A DNA stretch of 64,000 nucleotides from Nageia nagi. Its lineage: Eukaryota > Pinophyta. The stretch is taken from the NCBI GenBank assembly GCA_050084985.1, contig JBITNC010000001.1, forward strand, positions 199,268,001 through 199,332,000, read 5' to 3'. Below are positions 22,309-33,607 of this stretch, in pieces; position 1 is the first letter of the stretch; every line of letters begins with the position of its first letter. A program made the translations under genes and the position numbers. The notes beneath the pieces are model-generated. The model saw only the letters and a list, made by a program, of their open reading frames with translations, had not been told where the DNA came from and searched no databases.

Positions 22309-22764
22309 TGTTATAACTAAAATAAAAATAATTAGGATTATTTATAGCATATTCAATTTAACCAATTAACTATAAAATAATAGTAGATGATAACATGAAA
22401 GATGATAATGACCTAATTATCCTTGATCTATCAAACTAGATTTATGAAAGATATAAACATGTACTTTACCTTTCATGATTAATGAAGGTGATATCTAATC
22501 AAAGTATGATGAACGATGAGCTTCCTTGAATATGGAGCCATAAATCCAATCTCAACCTAGTTCCAATGCTAGAATCTTAATGATGTCACTTGGTTACCTT
22601 TCCTAATTACCTCACCTTTGATGCTTAAAATATTGTGCATTAGTGGATGGAAAAGATTACAATAATGCAAAGCTTAGAGTATAACAAAATTGAGATATGA
22701 GAAGTGGAATTAAGAAACACTAGTCAAAAATGACACAAGTATATTTCCACCTATCAAGGATTCA
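22309..22764 (-). repeat. Element B 5' LTR (right copy)
   Basis: It aligns with 869-1344. The inner boundary reads TGTTATAACTAAAATA at 22309 and the outer end is near CAAGGATTCA at 22764. Confidence 0.75.
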
Positions 22765-24870
22765 TGATCATGTCATTATTTAAAATAGTTAAAGTAGCTT
22801 CTAAAATTATTATCTTAGCTTTGGTAAAATTTGACCCATAAAATGAAATAGTAGACTTGGAGAATGGTGTCCACCATTTTGCTAGAAATGCTTTTTAAAT
22901 TGCAAAAGGATGTCATGGTGTAAAAATTCTCTTTATGCTACTAGTTGATTTTGTTTTTAAAGAATCATAAATTTATTTTTGTGATGTCTTCTCTCCATGA
23001 TCAGTTGGAATGTTTGATGTTTATTGGATAATGTTACTTATGTTATAACATAGTACTTATTAGTAAAATAATATTATATGAATATATTTAAATAAAAATA
23101 AATAAATAAATGAGATAGAACTAAAATTTAAAATATATGTTGTGAAGTTATGAATCTTTTATAAATATTTTATTAGAAAAAGAATGAAATAAATGATTTA
23201 ATCTATTTATCATAATATTATGGTAAATAAATTATTATTTCATATGTTAAAAAATCATAAAGAGGTGAATATAATAATTTGGTTATTGTATATATGAATA
23301 TGAAGAGGATAGATAACTAGTGAACCATTAAGTTTAAGTAGATTTGAAAAGAGTAAAATGATACTTTTGTATTGATTATAAAATAAAAAATAGTATGTTA
23401 TGATTGGAAAATGAATGATTTTATATGCTAAAATAAGGTTTTTGATTAGATAAATTACTATTTGTGAGTATTGTGAACCACTTTGGTTGAGGACTAAATA
23501 CTAGGTGATGATATTTAAGAGACTTAGATAGGAGGATTTGATTTGTTGAGATTGATGCATTTTCATAATATTTGCATGCATACATTAGAAAGTGTTTTCC
23601 TGATACACCTATTCTAAATCATCTAGTACCCCTTAGTTGAGGCACCTTGATGAAGATCATGAAGCTTTAGATGCGACTATCAACTTTGGAGCACGTAAAG
23701 CATGATTAAAGAATTATACTTCTTGTAATAAATTAATTATTATAAGGTATTCAAGAAATGTTATGTACATGAAAATATATGTAATTTGGGAGATAGAAAC
23801 ATTGATGAACTTTGTTTAATTATTACCTTATTTCATAAATAAGTGAATATAAATCAAATATTGAAGTTATGGTATTAAAGGAAATAAACTGATGTATTTT
23901 GAATTGTAATTATTTATGTTGAATCGATTTGAGTGGAAAAATGTTTAGATTTTGTGATATAGTGGAAGAAAATATTTCTAGAACTTAGTAAAGGAGTGCA
24001 AGTATTTTATATTTATACAAATAATTCTTGTATGGAAATTGTAAGAAAGCTAGAACAAACCTTAGTGTTATAGTATTATTTTGAAAAATATTATTTTAAG
24101 TAAAATGATAGTTTTTTTTTAGTAATTGCATATCACATTGGTAGCTTGTTTTATGAATTATTAATATGAAATCCAACTTTTCTTATTTTCTAAACCCTAT
24201 CCTTGTTCATTGTAGTTGAATAATGGTAGAATTATAATAGTGAATAACTTAAAAACATTGCACTAAAACTTGTATACCAAGATATACAAATAATGGGTTA
24301 GGCTACTGTATACCATATTTGACACCACCAGAGATATAGGTAGGTGGTTATCTAGGTTGTGGTGGATTCTCATCAATAGATATGGGTAGATGAGGAAATA
24401 TATACTATTTTCAAGTGAGGATAATAGTAGCAAGTATATCTCATAGGTAAGGTGAACTAATATCTTTATTCCACAAGGTGATGCGTTAGACCTACATCAA
24501 GTTAGATATAGAGGACTATTCATTCCAAGGGTGAGGATGATTATTCTTGGAAAGTGCACAATCTTGGGATATATGGGCCTTAAGAGAAACCCACATATAT
24601 TATGATCAAAATGTCTATGTTATAGGTGAGGTAACTATAAATGGAGTGATCATGAAAGCATCTCTCATAACAAATGAGGTTAGGGAGAGTAACCTATAGA
24701 AATTTATGAAGCAGGATTTGATCAATTCGATCCACTTGGAAGTCATTTACAATGACTATGAATCCAAAAGTGAAATTGCTTAGCCTATTGTACATATTTA
24801 TTAGGTGTGAATTAAATTAAAAAATATAACCTTTTTAGAACCTAATTTTGAGTTAGTTCTAATTGGTCCA
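22765..24870 (+). repeat. Probable gypsy LTR or leader upstream of a PBS; no coding seen
   Basis: About 2.1 kb of AT-rich sequence lacks coding similarity that I can see and ends at a primer-binding site (24877), so at least its right part should be a plus-strand 5' LTR. Near 24190 a CCTTGTTCATTG...GAATAATGGTAG motif loosely resembles 62308-62330 in the long LTR at the right end of the window. The LTR start is not defined and may be the TGTGATGG at 45 if element B interrupted it. Confidence 0.4.
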
Positions 24871-24876
24871 TTATAG

Positions 24877-24890
24877 TTGGTATTAGATCC
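24877..24890 (+). other. Degenerate tRNA-Met primer-binding site
   Basis: TTGGTATTAGATCC differs from TTGGTATCAGAGCC at two bases. A gag-like reading region follows about 60 bases downstream, which supports the call. Confidence 0.65.
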
Positions 24891-24949
24891 TAGGTTATGT
24901 AGGACTTACATGTTTTCCTTGAAACTAGTTTTTTCTCATGAACCTAACT

Positions 24950-26145
24950 TAAAGCTTTATTTATGTCTCAACAACCATTAATTTTACAATGAGGAAACTA
25001 TAAATGTTACCCAAATATGTTAGATAAATATAAATCAAGTCAAACCTCCTCAAGAAAACCTAAGGAATAAAAATCAAGGCAACCCATCTCCACAAAATGA
25101 AAATCATGTTAATGAACCACTAACCCTAGTAAAAAATATTGATTAGGAAGAACACATTAGATTGTTATAAGAAAAAATTGCAACATAATAACTAATAGAG
25201 GTATTTAACAATAGATACCTAAATAATAAACTTGTTGAAGCATTTAACAATCAAGTACCATATGTTCAACAAGAGGACACAAATGAGATAAGGGCTAGAG
25301 TAGAAAGAGAATTGGAAAGAGATATAAAAAAGGAATAATATCCCAAGTATTTATGTAAAGGGAGGGGGTGATGCAACTAATACTTTGTTGGAGGAAATGA
25401 AGACTTATTTTTCTATGAAATTTTTTTCTTAAGAGACTCAAACATATTTGGCTACTTGTAATCTTCAAGGATCTGTTCTATAGTGTTGGAATACACATGA
25501 GGAAAAAAATAAATTTTGGTATATGAAATGAGATTGATTTGTTGATAATTTTAACAATAACTATATGATGAAGAAATTTTATGATTAGAAACTTAGGGAT
25601 TATTGTTGGATAGAATAAGAGAAAATGAGTGTGAAATGTACCATCAAAAATTCGTAAAGCTAATGAAGTATGTACCACATGAAACTAATCATATGAAGGT
25701 ACATAAGTTCATGATAGGTTTGTATCAAAAGATAAAATAAATAATAATTATAATCAACCCCCAAACCATATAAGATTCATATGATTTGGCTAAAAAATAA
25801 GAAAAATAGTTTATGGATCACAAAGTCATACTTTAATTACAAAGACCTTTATGAAGAAGATAATGAATACAAAACATTTTAGATTCCTCATATGGGAAAA
25901 GGAAAAATAAGATAAAACTAATAAGTTTAAGAACTACAAAAGATCAATAAATATACCAAGCTTTGATAAAAAGAAATTCATAGATAAGAATGATAGGAAA
26001 ATCAAGTTCAATAAGATGTAAAACATAGGGAATAGAGAAAAGAGTATGGAACAAAATTATCAAATATTAAGGGAAAGGAAATGAGAGGAAAATAAATTTA
26101 CTAATTATGGACATTATAATTACAAAGGAAAATATTATCAAAACT
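24950..26145 (+). pseudogene. Gypsy gag fragment (pseudogene)
   Basis: The plus strand reads EAFNNQVPYVQQEDTNEI, ARVERELERDIKK, then in another frame GGDATNTLLEEMKTYFSMKF, ETQTYLATCNLQGSVL and HEEKNKFW. This is the pattern of gypsy gag: a charged helix, then the capsid core with the W region near 25480. Stops stand at expected Gln and Trp positions. The sequence decays into a lysine-rich stretch by 26.0 kb and is cut near 26150 where the inverted LTR of the next element starts. No protease or RT follows. Confidence 0.65.
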
Positions 26146-26162
26146 AATTATATTGTCTAATG

Positions 26163-26448
26163 CACCCTTAGTCCACCTAGTCTTGAAAAAATACATCTAG
26201 AAACCAACATCAACTCTTTCATAATAAAACCATCTTATTCCACATTGTATCAATTCATCACAATACCATTTTACAAGTCATCATAGCAAGATATTATTCA
26301 TTTCATCATTAAATACATCATAAAATATCATAATATTATCTCACATTAATACATCACACAAATGCCATAATGTCTAATAGAAAAGCCAAAATCTCACACA
26401 TGCATCATAGTAGAAAATAGGAAAACCAAAATTTGGTAGGGTATCACA
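26163..26448 (-). repeat. Truncated LTR (minus orientation), same family as 45-325
   Basis: On the minus strand it begins TGTGATACCCTACC at 26448, just after a purine-rich AGGAGGA. It matches the window start (45-325) in inverted orientation through blocks such as TGTGTGAGATTTTG and AGGTGGACTAAGGGT. Only about the first 285 bases remain; the left end abuts the gag fragment. Confidence 0.75.
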
Positions 26449-26519
26449 TCCTCCTATATTTAAAAGTAACATAGTATCATACATTAAAATATTAAATTTA
26501 AAACATAGTTATGTAAAAA

Positions 26520-26905
26520 AAAAATAAGGAAATTTTTCTCTCTATCTCTTGGGTATCCTCCCAAGTAGCAACTGAATCAAAAGTGGTCCCACTAGACCTT
26601 ACATTCATTTATGGTCCTTTTTCTTAGATTTTTAACCCTATAGGTCAAAATTTTGACTGGTGAAAATTCAATTTCTATTGGGTCCTCCATATGCAATTGA
26701 GATACATCTAAAATATGATTAGGGTTAGGAATATACTTCTTAATAAGAGACATGTGGAAGACATCATGCATTTTGACAGTTTGGGTGGAAGGACAAGCTT
26801 ATAGTAAACCATGTTAATCTTATCAAGAATTCTAAATGGTCCCACAAACAAAGAGTTAATTTTGGTTTATTTGATAACACTCTTCATGGGTTTAACTCAT
26901 GAATA
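26520..26905 (-). pseudogene. Chromovirus integrase C-terminus with chromodomain (pseudogene)
   Basis: The minus strand reads INSLFVGPFRILDKINMVYY, KLVLPPKLSK, then (after a frame change) an IEIEFSPVKILTYRVKNLRK-like stretch, and ends with WEDTQEIERK. GPFRILDKI...YKLxLPP is the standard gypsy integrase tail, and PIEI...ILTYRVKNLR...TWEDTQ is the chromodomain pattern of plant chromoviruses, which binds modified histone tails to guide insertion. It lies just upstream of the truncated LTR, as expected for the 3' end of a minus-strand element. The rest of pol has been lost at about 26.9 kb. Confidence 0.75.
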
Positions 26906-26924
26906 CTTGGTGTCCTTTATATAA

Positions 26925-27190
26925 ATTATTGAGTGACATGAAGGAAATGGGATATATTCCAAATACAATACATATGGTGCATGATATGGAGGTTGATGAT
27001 AAATAATTACTTCTCTACTAGCATAAAAAAGTTTGGAAATTACATTTGGGTTGTTCAAAAAATATTCCTAGAATCATTGTTAAAGTGGTGAAAAACTTTT
27101 GAATATGCGATGAATTCCATACTACATCCAAGTTTATCTCCAAGATTATAGCAAAGGAAATTATTTTGATATATGTAAATTAATTCTAGC
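26925..27190 (+). pseudogene. PPR protein DYW-domain fragment, copy 1
   Basis: The plus strand reads KEMGYIPNTIHMVHDMEVDD, then FHTTSKFISKIIAKEII. This matches the E+/DYW module of plant RNA-editing PPR proteins (GYVPNT...LHD; CxDCHTxxKxISKIxxREIIVRD). The first Cys survives but the second zinc-ligand region is EFHT rather than DCHT. Stops interrupt it. It is followed by partial PPR motifs and further copies. Confidence 0.75.
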
Positions 27191-27850
27191 ATGTTTCATC
27201 ATGAGAGTTATAAAATAAGGTTATGGAAATATATTAAAGAGTAGTTGAAACCAAGTTTATCTTCAAGGTCATTGCAATGGATAGTGATGTGAGGAAGTCA
27301 AATATATTCTAGCATGTGTAACCATATGAATTATAGAATATTATTTTGAATATATATCAAAGATTAGTTGAAAATAATTTTTTGTTAAATATTATGGTTG
27401 TAAATCCTCTAATAGACATGGATGAAAAATTTGGAAGAACATGTAAATCCTACTAATTGTTTTATAAAATGCATCATGTAGATGCAATTTCATAGACTAT
27501 AATGATTAGAGGATATGCAATTCATCACTTAAATCTTCTTTATCAAATCACCCATAAAATCTAAATTGGATGTATCTACTTGGTACTTGTAGATCATATA
27601 AAAATGTAGGGAGAGGGGAATTCATGAAAAAAATCCTTTTATTTTTGGAGCCCAAATGTACTTCATTTTATGTTATTTCAAATATATATGATAAATTAGG
27701 TAGCTAGGATGATGTTCAAAGAGTAAGGACATTGATTACACATTTAGGAATCGAGAAGATACCAAGATGTTGGATTAAAGTTGATAAAAGGATTATCTTG
27801 TAGGAGATAGATAACATCCAAAAACATAAGATATATATTAAAAATTATAG
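27190..27850 (+). pseudogene. PPR motifs and E domain between DYW copies 1 and 2
   Basis: A tandemly repeated DYW tail (27131-27253 and 27254-27376) is followed by WNIMVV, the PPR-like LIDMDEKFGRT, and an E-domain stretch IYDKLGSWDDVQRVRTL and DVGWIKVDKRII-like sequence near 27690-27800. The order PPR, E, DYW is that of a PLS-class PPR protein. Frames change several times and stops are frequent. Confidence 0.6.
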
Positions 27851-28620
27851 AAATTATCAAGTGCAATGAAGGAAACAAGATATGTTCTAAATACAGTACA
27901 TGTGTTACATGATATGGATACTAGTGATAAGGAATTGCTTCTCTACCAATATAGTAAATAGTTGGTAATTATGTTCAAGTTGTTAAAGACTCATATTAGA
28001 ACCATTATTAGACTTATGAAGAAAATTTGAGTATGCAATGACTACCATACTATAACCAAATTTATCTTCAAGATTATTACAAGGTATATTATTGTGAAGG
28101 ATGCAAACTAATTCTATCATGTACCACCATGGGAGTTATAGAAGAAGGTTATAGACATACATCAAAGAGTAATTGAAAATGTTTTTTCATAAAATATTAT
28201 GGTTGTAAATTATCTAATATACATGGATGCAAAATGTGTAATAGTACATAAACCCCAATCATTATTATATAATGTGGATGATATAAATATAATTTCATGG
28301 AAAGTAAAGATAGGTATATACACAATTAATGGATTTGAAATTCATTGATAAAACACACATGAAACCTAAATTGGATGCATATATATGTATTATTTGTGCT
28401 TAAAAATCACATAAGAATGCAAATATATGAATAGAGAAATGTGTGAAAATAATCCCTTTTTTGATAGAGCATAAATATACTCCATCTTATGTTCTTCTTT
28501 CAAATATTTATGTTGAATCAATAAGACACCTAGATGTAGTTCAATTGAAGTTGATAAAAGGGTACATGATTTTACTATAGGAGATAGATAAAACCCTACA
28601 AACACAATATATCCATAAAA
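27850..28620 (+). pseudogene. PPR/E/DYW module, copy 2
   Basis: The DYW part (27850-28115) reads ETRYVLNTVHVLHDMDTSDK, then VCNDYHTITKFIFKIITR and DANXFYHVPPWELQKK. The second zinc ligand is Tyr (CNDYH for CxDCH). It runs directly into PPR sequence IHQRVIEN, NIMVVNYLIYMDAKC and an E-type stretch (28440-28600) with RCSSIEVDKRVHDFTIGDR. The fusion of a DYW tail straight into a PPR motif shows that the module was duplicated head to tail. It is non-functional. Confidence 0.7.
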
Positions 28621-29250
28621 AATTAGAGAAATTATTAAATGATATGAAGGTAGTCAAGTATGTTTCAAAGATCATGTATGTGTTTTGTGATGTGGAGGCT
28701 AATTATATATAATTGCTTATTTTAAAAATAGAAAAAAGTTGGTAATTACATTCAAGTTGTTAAATAATCCTTGTAGAAACATTATTATATTTTTTAATAA
28801 CCTTTTAATATTCAATTATTTCCATATTAAAATCAAGTTTATCTCCAATATTGTTACAAGGGACATTATTGCGAGGAATGCAAATCGATTCTAGCATGTG
28901 CCACCATAGGAGTTCTAAATGAAGTTTATGAACATACATCAAACAATATTAAATATGGTTTTTCATAAAATATTATGGTTGTAATTCCCCTAATATATAT
29001 GGATGCAAAATATGAAAGAATACATAAGACCCAAAAATTGTTTGACAAGATGTAAGATGAAAATATAGTTTCACATACTACAATGATTGGAGGATATATA
29101 AATCATAGCTTTGTACTTTACTACCAAAATACCCATAAAACATAAATTAGGTATATTTATATGTCTATTGGGTAGTTTTAAATCACATATTAATGTAGGA
29201 ATATAGGAATTTATACCATGGTTTCCTAAAAATTCCCTAAATACTTTTAG
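28620..29250 (+). pseudogene. PPR/DYW module, copy 3
   Basis: The DYW part (28620-28900) is more worn: FKLLNNPCRNIII, FHIKIKFISNIVTRDIIARN, ANRFXHVPP. Then come NIMVV, MDAKY and an HISXTTMIGGYINHSF-like stretch near 29075-29110. The same DYW-to-PPR junction (HVPPXEF) is seen as in copy 2. Confidence 0.65.
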
Positions 29251-29269
29251 GCAAGTGCAATTGTTGATA

Positions 29270-29553
29270 TTCTTCCAACATGTATCACCATAGGATCTCT
29301 AGAAGAGGGTATGAACATACATAAAAGAGCAGTTTAAATTATTCTTTCATATAATATTATAATTATAAATTCCCTTTTAAACATGTATTCAAAATGCAAA
29401 AGAATACAAAAAGGCACTTACTCTAAAATGATAAAATAAATGTATGCAAAATGCACATGAATACATAAGGGCACCTGTTGTAAAATGGTAAATATATATA
29501 TGCAAAATATGGAATAATACTTGCTAGGAAAGGAAATGTATAAGAAAACCTAT
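29270..29553 (+). repeat. PPR motif, copy 4, ending in a 57-base tandem repeat
   Basis: A fourth junction (CATGTATCACCATAGGATCTC) starts near 29278. Bases 29383-29439, 29440-29496 and 29497-29553 are three successive 57-base units. In translation each begins with a PPR-like MYAKC-type helix turn, and 57 bases is 19 codons, so the repeat is in phase. Confidence 0.7.
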
Positions 29554-30900
29554 TGAATTGGTCACTCTAGTCACCTTCCTCTCCTCTTATCTATTGGTAC
29601 CAAAACTCAAAATTATACAAAAGGTTTGGGGGTATCTAAAGAAGTACGAAAACAATTTTTACATGTTTGCCTAATAAATTTACATGTGTTTACACTTTTT
29701 TTATTTTTTTGGTCAAATTTTATGATAAGGTTTTAACCACCTTATTATTATTTATAGGGGTGATTAAAGCATGCCCCACCAAATTGCCTCCTTATGATTT
29801 ATGGGGGCAATTTAAAATTGCCCCACAAAATTTGTCACAAATTAGTTGCCTCTAAAGCCTATTTTTTGTGTAATGAATCAAGAGAAACCCATGTTTTGAG
29901 AAAGTTATTATGGCATATTACATGTACAATGGAAAACTAATTTAGGAGTGAGGTGAGTAGGTATCTTGAGCATGAGTTAGACTAGTATGATAAAAGAGAG
30001 ACAAAGAGAGAAAGAATTCAAGTGTTTTTAGGAATATGATTAAGAGTCTAATCATACATGCATGTTGTAATATGTTAAAATTAAATTTTATTATGTTGAG
30101 TAAGTATTATATATAAAATTGAAATTTTACATTTAACTCTTAGTCCTTATCCTTAGAAATAATACTTTATTTTTATATGTAGATATTTATGTATATTATA
30201 GAAGTCTTAGTATACCCTCTCATCTCATCCTCAATGGTTGGGCAGGATAGGTATATTAAGACATATTATTATTATATGTAAGGATCAAATTATCCATCAT
30301 TATATTCTCATAATAAACATTCTATTCTCATAATAAAAATCCATTAGTCAATAAAAATAAGGTTTCAAATGAGAAAAGGGTTAGATTTTATTTTTTCAAT
30401 CTAATTCCTAAGATTAGATCCTAAAACATTCAAGCATTTTGTAAACATGAGTTGTGTGAGGAATTAGTTAGGGTTTTGGACACATATTAGAAATTAATTT
30501 TAGTAACCTTGTATAAAGGTTAACCCATGGATTAGGTAAAATTATTTTGGTTACTATTAATATCATTTATGCATGTGTTTTGGAGTTTTTTTTTAGGTTT
30601 ACATCTTTTTTATGAAGAGTTAATTTCTTACCTCTTATAATATATTATTTACCTCCTTTGCCTCTCAAGGTTTATTTCTATAATAATTTCATTGGTACTT
30701 TGTATTTTCTCAATATGGTCTAAAATAATTTATCCTTTTTCTTCCTCCTTGACATTTTTCAAGATAAATCTCATATCAAGAACATATTCTACCACTTTCA
30801 TCACTATACATAATATCTCCAATTTTTTGTAAATTCTCTAATAGTAGAGGAACAAGTGTATCTAATGTAAAGTATAAGGATTTTATAGTATATTAAAGAA
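29554..30900. other. AT-rich spacer with a short perfect hairpin; no gene seen
   Basis: I see no conserved coding pattern. A 9-bp stem with a 3-base loop lies at 29804-29824. The region 29735-29860 has several GGGGCAATT/AATTGCCCC-type inverted words and could be a small MITE, but no terminal repeats or target duplication could be defined. Confidence 0.4.
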
Positions 30901-30929
30901 ATTGAAAAACAATGCATTTAAATGCACCT

Positions 30930-31690
30930 TACCTTATGTGGGTATCTAGTGATAATGTTATTTCATAAATAGCATGCATAATGTAGTTCCATTATTGGTG
31001 TAATACAATAATAATCATTCATGGATTTTAAGTATTGACAACCCTCTTTTATTGGACCTACATTGTTACATGCAAATAATATACTAATAAATGTAACATA
31101 ATCTAGATTAATACCAACATATTGCATTTATTCAAATAGTTTGATAGCTTTCTTGCATACCCTATGACTATTTCACTCCATGAAATCATTTTTTCATAAT
31201 TCATTATATGTAACAAAATGTTGATCATATTAATATTCCTACATTTTTCATACATTTATATTAAGGTTGTTATCATAATTATATATTAAAGAAATATATG
31301 TCTAATTATTATTTCTATGAATTTGTATGACCCATTTAAAATTTGTAAAAGTTGCACATATAACTAGAAAACTTGCAACAATTATTGAATCTAGTGTGAA
31401 ACAAGTCAATTAGATTCTTTGAAAATACTTGAAAGTCTCTAAATCATATTCATTCTATGCATATCCTATATTTATTGTATTCAATAAGGTTATATCTCAT
31501 TGTTGCATTTCCCTAAAAATATTTTTTAGCTTCCTTAATAATTCCAATGTGGGAATATCTTATAATCATTGCAATTCATGAGATGTGTTTATCTATTGCA
31601 TTTTATCAAAGAGTATGTTGTTAAAATTGGTATACATATCTATCAAATCATTCAAAACTAGATAATTCTCTCTTTGTACATACATAAGTG
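30930..31690 (-). pseudogene. PLS-class PPR fragment on the minus strand
   Basis: The minus strand reads LYVQLLQILNGSYKFIEIII, then LIXMYEKCRNINMINILL, KMISWSEIVIGYA, AIKLFEXMQYVGINLDYVTF, ISILFACNNVGPIKEGCQYL and YYCITPIMELHYACYL. These are consecutive L, S and P-type PPR motifs (ISW...IVGYA, VTFISILxACxxVGxIKEG, ITPxMEHYACxVDL). It ends before any DYW domain. It is on the opposite strand to the 26.9-29.5 kb series. One frameshift near 31140 and several stops are present. Element E's left LTR starts just to the right. Confidence 0.72.
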
Positions 31691-31775
31691 TAATTTAATT
31701 AGTAATTTAATAGTACAAATTTAGGAAATCCATAGAATTAAAGCAAAAATTAGACCAATAAGACTTACATAGTAA

Positions 31776-32528
31776 TGTAGATGATAAAATACAATCCTAA
31801 ACTAAAGTAAAAAATGAAATAATTAAATCTACTTAATAAAAGTACAAAGGTTCCTAAATATATATGATCACTTAGTAAATAATATAAGTAAATCAAGATA
31901 ATAATAGTGATATAATTGAAGTAATAGTATGCCTCAACCTATGATATGATGAATTGATAGATGTGTACATATTATGTACCTCTTACTTACCTGGATGACA
32001 AAGATGCACTTGAAGGAACATGGATAAATATGAATACCTAGATGTAGAACCTTGGAATGATATATTGCATGTGACTGAGCATTGATGTTGGTCACAATGC
32101 TATCACTAAGAATATTGTAGATGTATGTTTCTTACTTCAAGTCAAATGTTGTCCATTCTTTTCTAAGATAATAACAAAGTAATTGATAGCTCTTGAGTGT
32201 AAAAATTTCAGTCTCAATATGTAGTGTTGAAAAACATTGCTAATTTTGTGAGAGATATGTACAATCTTACTGAGATGAAATATTTATAGTATTCCCATGC
32301 ATATAATTCTTAATCTATAGGTTTGGGAATATACTTAAATGTACCTTTGCATGCTAACATTTATCCTAGTGATCCAACCTAAAAATACAAGAATTATAAA
32401 TAAGAATTAACTTAGGTAGATTATAGGAAATAAATTAAATATAACATAACATCATATTCATCCTAATGTAGTTAGGGTTATATGATATATTGATTTTCCC
32501 AAAAAGGGTGCCAAATTATGTGTCAACA
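31776..32528 (-). repeat. Element E 3' LTR (left copy)
   Basis: It aligns with 40379-41105, for example through CCTATGATATGATG and ATGCATATAATTCT. On the minus strand the LTR begins TGTTGACACATAATTTGG at 32528. The inner purine tract AAATGGGGGCATG lies at 32529-32541. The left boundary is uncertain by about 25 bases. Confidence 0.78.
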
Positions 32529-32814
32529 CATGCCCCCATTTGAAATTTTTAATGAAGTAAATTGAAATTAATGGTTTCAAAGTAAATAAGAGAAAAAGAA
32601 ACTTCCTAGTTTTTTCTTGGATCTTCATAGAATCAAAAATTTATTGGTGATGCATTTTTCCCCTTATTTGCATTATTTATTGATGGAGTGGCCAACAAGA
32701 AGCAATTTCAAAGAACCTATAAAAAAATTGAAATACCCTCCAAATATCATAAGAGCATTATGTATTTCATCTTAGAAAAATAAATAATTAAGAGAAAAGA
32801 TCAAATAAATATAG

Positions 32815-33252
32815 TGATGGTTAGTTTCAACCTAACCAACAAAGGTGATCATAAAGGTGAAAATTAATAACCCAACCAACAAAGGTGATTAAAAAAAAAA
32901 TATAGTGATGTTTAGTTTCAATCCAACTAAAAAATGTGATAATAAATAAAACTTAATGATGGTTAATTTCAAGCTAACCAACAAACATGTTCATAAAAGT
33001 GATGGTTAATAACCCAACCAATAAAAATGATCATAAAGGTGATGGTTAACAACCAAAATAACAAAGGTTATCATAAAGCATATACAATTATCATCATAAT
33101 ATATTATGTCATTGGGGGTATCCTTTTCCATAGATAACATTAGTATTCATCACAATGGAATATGAAATTCTGGGTACCCTTTACCATAGGTACTATTATA
33201 ATGTTATATGCACACTAGTGATGGTTAATTAATTCCTAACCAAAAAGGATGT
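32815..33252. repeat. Minisatellite in element E 3' region, about seven 40-46 base units
   Basis: Units begin near 32815, 32860, 32904, 32954, 33000 and 33039, with an outlying copy near 33217. The consensus is close to GTGATGGTTAATTTCAACC followed by TAACCAACAAAGGTGATCATAAA. It occupies the same place relative to the 3' LTR as the unrelated array in element A. Confidence 0.8.
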
Positions 33253-33591
33253 AAGCATAGAATATTTGAACATAACAAAAGATAAGCTTTCATTTCCATT
33301 ATATTTATCATTGATAAAAGATTCATAAATGAAATAAATTTAGAGTAAGATTTCACTTTCATTATATATAGCAATGGTAAAGGAGTATAAATGAAATACG
33401 CATTACAAAAATAACACTTTACTCTAAAAAATATTTGCAAACATAAGCATTGACCATAATTTTTAAAATATCAAATTGTAGTAGTGTATTTATGAAGTAA
33501 AAATATATAGAGTTAGTAATACTCCCTTTATATTTATATAGAGTCATTCCCCTAGATCTTTTCCTTTGAGAAATAATACATTTAACTATTT

Positions 33592-33607
33592 CCCCCCCCA
33601 CCCCCCC
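33592..33607. repeat. C8-A-C7 homopolymer tract
   Basis: Sixteen bases with a single A among C residues stand out in very AT-rich DNA. The minus strand is GGGGGGGTGGGGGGGG, able in principle to form a G-quadruplex. Confidence 0.7.

Larger units (their letters stand above)
869..22764 (-). mobile_element. Element B: decayed Tat-type Ty3/gypsy retrotransposon, split by A and C
   Basis: The outer LTRs at about 869-1344 and 22309-22764 align over nearly their full length. Between them, in minus order, are gag (22.0-21.4 kb), protease (20.5 kb), RT start (19.3-18.9 kb), RNase H (11.9-11.6 kb), a second RNase H (3.2-2.9 kb) and integrase (2.7-1.4 kb). This order, with an extra RNase H after the RT-linked one, is typical of the Tat lineage. 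Removing elements A and C and one copy of each target duplication leaves about 6.6 kb. That is short for Tat, partly because the RT core is deleted. I could not find a convincing target duplication for B itself. All coding parts carry many stops, so it is not autonomous. Confidence 0.8.
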
